The position numbers were made by a program, and so were the translations under genes. From the NCBI GenBank assembly GCA_045543215.1, contig JAZQMD010000151.1:1-9333 (forward strand): a stretch of 9,333 nt of DNA, in the 5' to 3' direction. The notes below the pieces were generated by a model. That model was not told the origin of the DNA, did no database searches, and saw nothing but the letters and a program-made list of their open reading frames with translations. This document shows positions 5,587 through 9,333 of the stretch, piece after piece. The DNA is from DXYV01 sp045543215. GTDB lineage: Bacteria; Bacillota; Clostridia; Oscillospirales; Oscillospiraceae. Positions within the stretch are counted from its first letter, which is position 1, and each line of letters starts with the position of its first letter.

Positions 5587-5611
5587 GAAGATATAGAGGA
5601 GTGCATAAAAA

Positions 5612-6148
5612 ATGGGACTGTTTAGCATGCAAGGAAAGATGGACGAAAAATTGGAGGAAAAATCAGAAACTGAAATATTTGAGGAAAAGATGGAGGTGGA
5701 GGATGTGCCCAACAACCTATCTAAGACCCGGGCTGACACTGTTATTACCAAGGGCATTACCCTGTCAGGGGCTCTGCGGGGCGAGGGTGTGATCCAGGTA
5801 GATGGAATTATTGAGGGGGAGATCGATCTAAAAGGATCGTTGATTGTGGCACCTACCGGACTTGTTAAGGGGCCGGTTGCAGCTGATGTGATTCGGATCG
5901 CTGGTCGAGTGGAGGGTAATGTAACTGCTCACAAGCATTTGCGGCTGGAGAAGAATGGGATTATGGAGGGGGATTTGTCTACCTCTTCCCTGGTAATAGA
6001 GGAAGGCGGTTGGCCCAATGGCCGTGCGACTATGATCCAGGCGCAGTCAGGACTCTTTTCTTCTACGGAGGATATGATTTCTGCGGACATGCCACTGGAG
6101 TTTGATACCGAGATTTATGAGCAGTTGGATGTGGGGGATGAGGACTAG
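5612..6148 (+). CDS. Bactofilin family polymer-forming cytoskeletal protein
   Basis: A 178-residue bactofilin (DUF583/PF04519 type). These proteins self-assemble without nucleotide into filaments at the inner membrane and organise cell-wall or shape functions. Residues 1-40 are an acidic, charged N-terminal tail (DEKLEEKSETEIFEEKMEVE). The beta-helical core spans about 43-141, with the repeating pattern ISGALRGEG-like, IQVDGIIEGEI, LIVAPTGLVKGPV, IRIAGRVEGNV and LEKNGIMEGDL. A short acidic C-terminal tail follows. AGAGGAG (5595-5601) lies 10 nt before ATG 5612; ATGs at 5627 and 5639 are possible alternatives. Bactofilin genes often sit next to an M23 peptidase gene; none is seen here. It lies downstream of the promoter at 5289 and ends at a bidirectional terminator. 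Confidence 0.9.
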   Translation: MGLFSMQGKMDEKLEEKSETEIFEEKMEVEDVPNNLSKTRADTVITKGITLSGALRGEGVIQVDGIIEGEIDLKGSLIVAPTGLVKGPVAADVIRIAGRVEGNVTAHKHLRLEKNGIMEGDLSTSSLVIEEGGWPNGRATMIQAQSGLFSSTEDMISADMPLEFDTEIYEQLDVGDED

Positions 6149-6175
6149 AATACCGATCCGTTCCTACACATTTTT

Positions 6176-6220
6176 AACAAAAATCAGGTCATCCCCATGG
6201 GATGACCTTATTTTTGTTTG
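6176..6220. terminator. Bidirectional terminator between the bactofilin and clp genes
   Basis: A perfect 10-bp stem, AGGTCATCCC (6186-6195) with GGGATGACCT (6199-6208), has an A-rich stretch before it (AACAAAAATC) and TTATTTTTGTTTG after it. It can stop transcription from both convergent genes, and lies about 37 nt after the bactofilin stop and 18 nt after the clp stop. Confidence 0.88.
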
Positions 6221-6226
6221 TTTTAT

Positions 6227-8827
6227 TTAGATAGGTGTAATGGAGAGAGCCTCGTCTTCCACTACTACCGCTATTCCGGATAAGGGATGGGCATAGCTTT
6301 CGATGATAAGGGTAGCGATGGGATCTTCCAAATCTTTCTGGATCTGGCGACGGAGGTTACGGGCCCCGTAGGCCACAGAGTAAGACTTTTTTACCATGTA
6401 GTCCAACAGATCGCTGCCGTACTGTAAGGTAAGTCCTTTTTCAGCCAGGGTATCTTTAAGCTCGGTGAGCATAATATTGGCGATGGATTTGAAATTATCC
6501 TCTGACAAGCGATTGAAGTAGACAATTTCATCCACCCGGTTGAGGAATTCAGGGCGCAAGAAGGCCTCCAGAGCTTTCATCACTCGTTCCTTGCCTTGTT
6601 CATTGGCGGTACGGCCAAAGCCTACGGCCCCGCTGCCCTTGTTATCACTACCGGCGTTGGAGGTCATAACGATGACCGTATTTTCAAAGTTAACCACTTT
6701 GCCGTGAGCATCAGAAATACGACCGTCATCCAATATCTGAAGTAGTACGTTAAGCACATCCGGATGGGCTTTCTCAATCTCATCAAACAGGATAACCGAA
6801 TAGGGTTTGCGCCTAATCTTTTCCGTAAGTTGACCGGCATCGTCATAGCCTACATAGCCTGGGGGAGACCCGATAATACGGGAAACCGAGTGCTTTTCCA
6901 TAAATTCAGACATGTCTAAACGGATAAGGGACTCGGGGGAGTTAAACAGATCAGCGGCAAGACGTTTAACCAGTTCGGTTTTTCCAACACCGGTAGAACC
7001 AACGAAGATAAAGGATACCGGCTTGTGCTTGGCAGAGATACCAACTCGCCCCCGGCGGATGGCGGAAGACACAGCGCACACCGCTTCATTTTGTCCCACA
7101 ATATGTTCTTTCAGCCGGGTTTCCAGTTTAGCAAGACGCTCAAATTCCTGTTCCTGAATCTGGCTGGCAGGAATCTTGGTCCACAATTCGATGACCCGGG
7201 CCAAATGCTCGGCGGTTAAGGGCTTAAGGCTGTCGGCTTCCAGAGTAGCATGCTCTTCGTTAAGCTTAGCCTGCCGACTTTTAAGTTCAGCAAGACGCTG
7301 GTAGGCCTTGCCATTAATTTCATCTATAATGGTCTGGCGCTGGGCAGCTAACTCTCCCAATTGTTGCTGGTAGGAGGTCAGCTGCTGCCGGCGGGTTGCC
7401 TGACGCTCCCGGAAGGCAGGATCATCGGGATTTTCAGCCTTGCGCTCATCTTGGGAAATGGCCACTTCAAGAGCGTCCTTCTGCTTTTGGACGGAGTTTT
7501 CTTTTTGTCCGATCTCCACTAACCGGGGATCACCCTTGCCACTAGTAGCGGCCAAGATCACCTCGGTTTCCTTGGCATAGTCGGCCAGCTCCTTATCAAT
7601 CTCTGCCAGACGGGCTAGCGCGGTGTTGTGTAAATTCACGTCAGAGCACGCCTCGTCAATGAGGTCAATGGCCTTGTCAGGGAGATAGCGGTCGGTAATG
7701 TAGCGCTCGCTCATGGTTACTGCCAGCCGGCACACGGTTGGAGAAATAGTGACGTGGTGAAATTTTTCATAATAGGGAGCAATACCCTCAAGGATCCTCA
7801 CCGAGTCATCGATAGAGGGCTCCTCCACGATGACGGGCTGGAAACGCCGCTCCAGGGCAGAATCCTTTTCGATGTATTTGCGATATTCGGTGAGGGTAGT
7901 TGCACCAATGACTTGGATCTCCCCTCGGCTAAGGGCCGGCTTGAGAATATTGGCGGCGTTCATGGATCCCTCCGCATCACCAGCCCCGACAATGTTGTGT
8001 ACCTCGTCAATAACAAGGATAATGTTACCGAGTTTTCTGACTTCATCAATAAGGCCCTTCATACGGGACTCAAACTGGCCACGGAATTGGGTGCCAGCCA
8101 CCAATGCGGTGAGATCCAGCATGTAAACCTCTTTATCCTGAAGCTTATAAGGTACCTGGCGGGTATGGATGCGCTGGGCAAGACCCTCGGCAATAGCAGT
8201 TTTTCCTACACCGGGTTCACCGATGAGACAGGGGTTGTTTTTTTGCCGCCGGTTAAGAATCTGGATGGTGCGCTCGATCTCCTGATTCCGGCCGATGATA
8301 TTGTCCAGTTTGCCCTCTGCAGCCTTCTGCGTGAGAGAGAGACAGTAGTTCTCCAAAAATTTGCGCTTGGGATGGCGCTCATTTTTTTGATGGCTGTTGG
8401 AACCACCGGAGCTATTAGCGCTGCTGCGCTGTCCCTCCTGGTGTTCGGCAGAGGGAGTTCCATCGCCGGAACTTTCCCGCTCCCGCTCAGGAGAGGTATT
8501 CTGGCCACCGAACAGACGATTGAGAAAGGGAAAAGTGGCCGTCTGGCCCTCGTCTCTTTCCTCACCGTCTCCGCTGTCCCGGTTTTGGCTAAAGAGGTTT
8601 TCCACACCCTCGACACCACCAAAAGCGGACATCATCTCGGCACTGAGCCCCTCCAGCTCCTCATCGGATATTCCCATTTTTTTAATCATATCATCCACGG
8701 GTTTGATGCCAAGCTCACGGGCGCACTTTAGGCACAGCCCTTCATTTTTAGTTACCGCATTTTCAATTTTTGTGACAAAAACCACAGCCACATTTTTGTG
8801 GCAGCGGGAACAGAGCGTAGGTTGCAT
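6227..8827 (-). CDS. clpE: ClpE-like AAA+ unfoldase (Clp protease ATP-binding subunit)
   Basis: An 866-residue Hsp100 unfoldase that should feed proteins to ClpP. A ClpE/McsA-type zinc finger has C6-S-R-C9 and C32-L-K-C35; the paired Clp-N repeats of ClpC are absent. Residues 80-150 are a polar linker rich in Gly, Ser, Glu and Gln. AAA-1 has Walker A GEPGVGKT (203-210), Walker B VIDEVH (272-277) and an arginine pair R327-R328. AAA-2 has GSTGVGKT (610-617), LFDEIEKAHPD (680-690) and sensor-2 GAR (821-823). The loop tripeptide V735-G-F737 matches the ClpP-binding position. The middle domain (about 403-535) is a long charged coiled coil, closer in length to ClpB than to ClpC. ClpE of Bacillus is about 700 residues. 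Ribosome site AAAGGAG (8839-8845) lies 11 nt before the ATG. cvpA lies 90 bp upstream. The name could also be given as clpC. Confidence 0.93.
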   Translation of the reverse strand: MQPTLCSRCHKNVAVVFVTKIENAVTKNEGLCLKCARELGIKPVDDMIKKMGISDEELEGLSAEMMSAFGGVEGVENLFSQNRDSGDGEERDEGQTATFPFLNRLFGGQNTSPERERESSGDGTPSAEHQEGQRSSANSSGGSNSHQKNERHPKRKFLENYCLSLTQKAAEGKLDNIIGRNQEIERTIQILNRRQKNNPCLIGEPGVGKTAIAEGLAQRIHTRQVPYKLQDKEVYMLDLTALVAGTQFRGQFESRMKGLIDEVRKLGNIILVIDEVHNIVGAGDAEGSMNAANILKPALSRGEIQVIGATTLTEYRKYIEKDSALERRFQPVIVEEPSIDDSVRILEGIAPYYEKFHHVTISPTVCRLAVTMSERYITDRYLPDKAIDLIDEACSDVNLHNTALARLAEIDKELADYAKETEVILAATSGKGDPRLVEIGQKENSVQKQKDALEVAISQDERKAENPDDPAFRERQATRRQQLTSYQQQLGELAAQRQTIIDEINGKAYQRLAELKSRQAKLNEEHATLEADSLKPLTAEHLARVIELWTKIPASQIQEQEFERLAKLETRLKEHIVGQNEAVCAVSSAIRRGRVGISAKHKPVSFIFVGSTGVGKTELVKRLAADLFNSPESLIRLDMSEFMEKHSVSRIIGSPPGYVGYDDAGQLTEKIRRKPYSVILFDEIEKAHPDVLNVLLQILDDGRISDAHGKVVNFENTVIVMTSNAGSDNKGSGAVGFGRTANEQGKERVMKALEAFLRPEFLNRVDEIVYFNRLSEDNFKSIANIMLTELKDTLAEKGLTLQYGSDLLDYMVKKSYSVAYGARNLRRQIQKDLEDPIATLIIESYAHPLSGIAVVVEDEALSITPI

Positions 8828-8867
8828 AGAGAAAGTATCTCCTTTGGTTCATTTAGGGTTTCGGACT

Positions 8868-8873
8868 ATCATA
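8868..8873 (-). promoter_or_regulatory. Extended -10 promoter of the clp gene
   Basis: On the minus strand the sequence reads TGGTATGAT, an extended -10 (TGN plus TATGAT). No good -35 hexamer lies 16-18 nt upstream, but a direct repeat (8882-8899) occupies that region. Transcription would start about 35 nt before the ATG. Confidence 0.55.
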
Positions 8874-8881
8874 CCACAAAT

Positions 8882-8899
8882 TTATGAACGAGTTATGAA
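8882..8899. repeat. 7-nt direct repeat in the clp promoter region
   Basis: TTATGAA occurs at 8882-8888 and again at 8893-8899 (TTCATAA twice on the clp sense strand), 4 nt apart with an 11-nt period, about one helix turn. It lies just upstream of the clp -10 box, where an operator would act. It is not the CtsR box (GGTCAAA repeated with a 10-nt period). Confidence 0.5.
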
Positions 8900-8917
8900 G
8901 AAAAGAAAGAAAAGGGA

Positions 8918-9333
8918 TTAAAAGATTTGAATATCTATGAAATAATGGAACAGGAAGGTTTGGCTGGTAATCCTGTCGGGGATGAGTTGGAAGGTACGTA
9001 CCGCCCAGCAGGCTATCAGCAGTACAAGTATTCCCTTGGCCAACCCCAGAAGGATACCGCCGGTTTGGTTGAGGGCACGAAGTACAGGAAGATGGAAAGC
9101 CAGATCTAGAGCATGGCTGAACAGCCACCAGGCAATCATAAGGAAGAGAAAGGAAAGCAGGAACAGACCGGATCGGGCCAGTTGCAGGGCGAGAAAAGAA
9201 GATACAGCGGACTTGGCTGTGGTAACTACAGTAAGGGCTCCGCTGTCGATGGCATCATACAGGGATTGAAGTAATCCGGTAAATGTTTTGGAGGTACGCA
9301 AGGCATCCAATATCTCGACAAGGGAAGTCGGAG
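8918..9333 (-). CDS. CvpA family membrane protein, N-terminus beyond the window
   Basis: The C-terminal 138 or so residues of a CvpA (colicin V production)-type inner-membrane protein; such proteins have several membrane segments and their role is poorly defined. Two hydrophobic segments are seen: SGLFLLSFLFLMIAWWLF and GGILLGLAKGILVLLIACW. The second carries the family pattern Gly-Leu-x-Lys-Gly after a Leu-Asn stretch (ALNQTGGILLGLAKG). The frame stays open past a TTG at 9308-9310 to the window edge, so the start lies outside. The stop is TAA at 8918-8920. It lies 90 bp upstream of the clp gene on the same strand, and no terminator separates them, so readthrough into clp is possible. Confidence 0.8.
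   Translation of the reverse strand, partial: PTSLVEILDALRTSKTFTGLLQSLYDAIDSGALTVVTTAKSAVSSFLALQLARSGLFLLSFLFLMIAWWLFSHALDLAFHLPVLRALNQTGGILLGLAKGILVLLIACWAVRTFQLIPDRITSQTFLFHYFIDIQIF

Larger units (their letters stand above)
4824..5611 (+). other. Unassigned region of about 790 bp with structured-RNA features
   Basis: No ORF here looks like a known protein. The stretch is visibly richer in A and T than the flanking genes. Seen directly: stem-loops at 4835-4873 (8 bp), 4928-4962 (8 bp), 5138-5168 (11 pairs, one mismatch) and 5509-5544 (9 bp perfect); a 13-codon ORF at 5239-5280 with an AGGAGGA site; a second promoter at 5289-5317; and a 52-codon ORF at 5428-5586. None of the stems is followed at once by a T tract, so I call no terminator. 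I do not recognise a known riboswitch, 6S RNA, tmRNA or T-box core. It may be a long leader, a small RNA, or remnants of a decayed gene. Confidence 0.5.

Noticed and set aside
5339..5632. Minus-strand ORF of 97 codons upstream of the bactofilin gene
   Set aside because: It overlaps the bactofilin start and is complementary to another open frame; no promoter or ribosome site seen.
7754..8731. Plus-strand ORF of 325 codons opposite the clp gene
   Set aside because: It lies wholly on the reverse of a clear AAA+ coding sequence, has no family likeness or ribosome site of note, and is a codon-bias shadow.
8828..8917. CtsR operator (tandem GGTCAAA) upstream of the clp gene
   Set aside because: Looked for on both strands and not found; only the different TTCATAA repeat is present.

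Overview
The window looks like a chromosomal housekeeping segment of a Clostridia-class Firmicute, most likely of the Oscillospiraceae type. This rests on gene content (S21, YqeG, a YqhT-type aminopeptidase followed by EF-P, a CD1247-type protein, a ClpE-type unfoldase, CvpA), on strong AGGAGG-type ribosome sites, and on sigma-A-type promoters. I see no insertion sequence, integrase, tRNA, rRNA or CRISPR array. The species call is inference from family knowledge, not from a search.

Layout. Positions 1-134 hold the 3' end of rpsU (+) and its terminator. A minus-strand hypothetical gene (190-966) runs towards it. A plus-strand series starts from an extended -10 promoter near 980-1008: yqeG (1066-1569), an endonuclease IV-like TIM-barrel gene that overlaps it by 4 nt (1566-2423), and an Xaa-Pro aminopeptidase (2515-3588). 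A second clear promoter (3595-3623) drives efp (3681-4244) and a zinc-ribbon CD1247-type gene (4294-4749), closed by a strong terminator (4761-4791).

From 4792 to 5611 there is an AT-richer stretch of about 820 bp with no convincing protein gene. It holds two good sigma-A promoter matches (4795-4823 and 5289-5317), several perfect or near-perfect stem-loops, a 13-codon ORF with an ideal ribosome site, and a possible 52-residue ORF just upstream of the bactofilin gene (5612-6148). This is the least explained part of the window and the best place to look for something undescribed: a structured leader RNA or small RNA, a small protein paired with the bactofilin, or a decayed gene.

A bidirectional terminator (6186-6208) separates the bactofilin gene from the convergent minus-strand pair: a CvpA-family membrane protein (8918 to beyond the window edge) and a ClpE-like AAA+ unfoldase (6227-8827). 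The clp gene has its own extended -10 promoter, preceded by a 7-nt direct repeat with an 11-nt period.

Functionally, rpsU and efp serve translation, the aminopeptidase and Clp unfoldase serve peptide and protein turnover, the bactofilin and CvpA protein belong to the cell envelope, and the endonuclease IV-like protein may act in DNA repair or on sugars. No single pathway ties them together.
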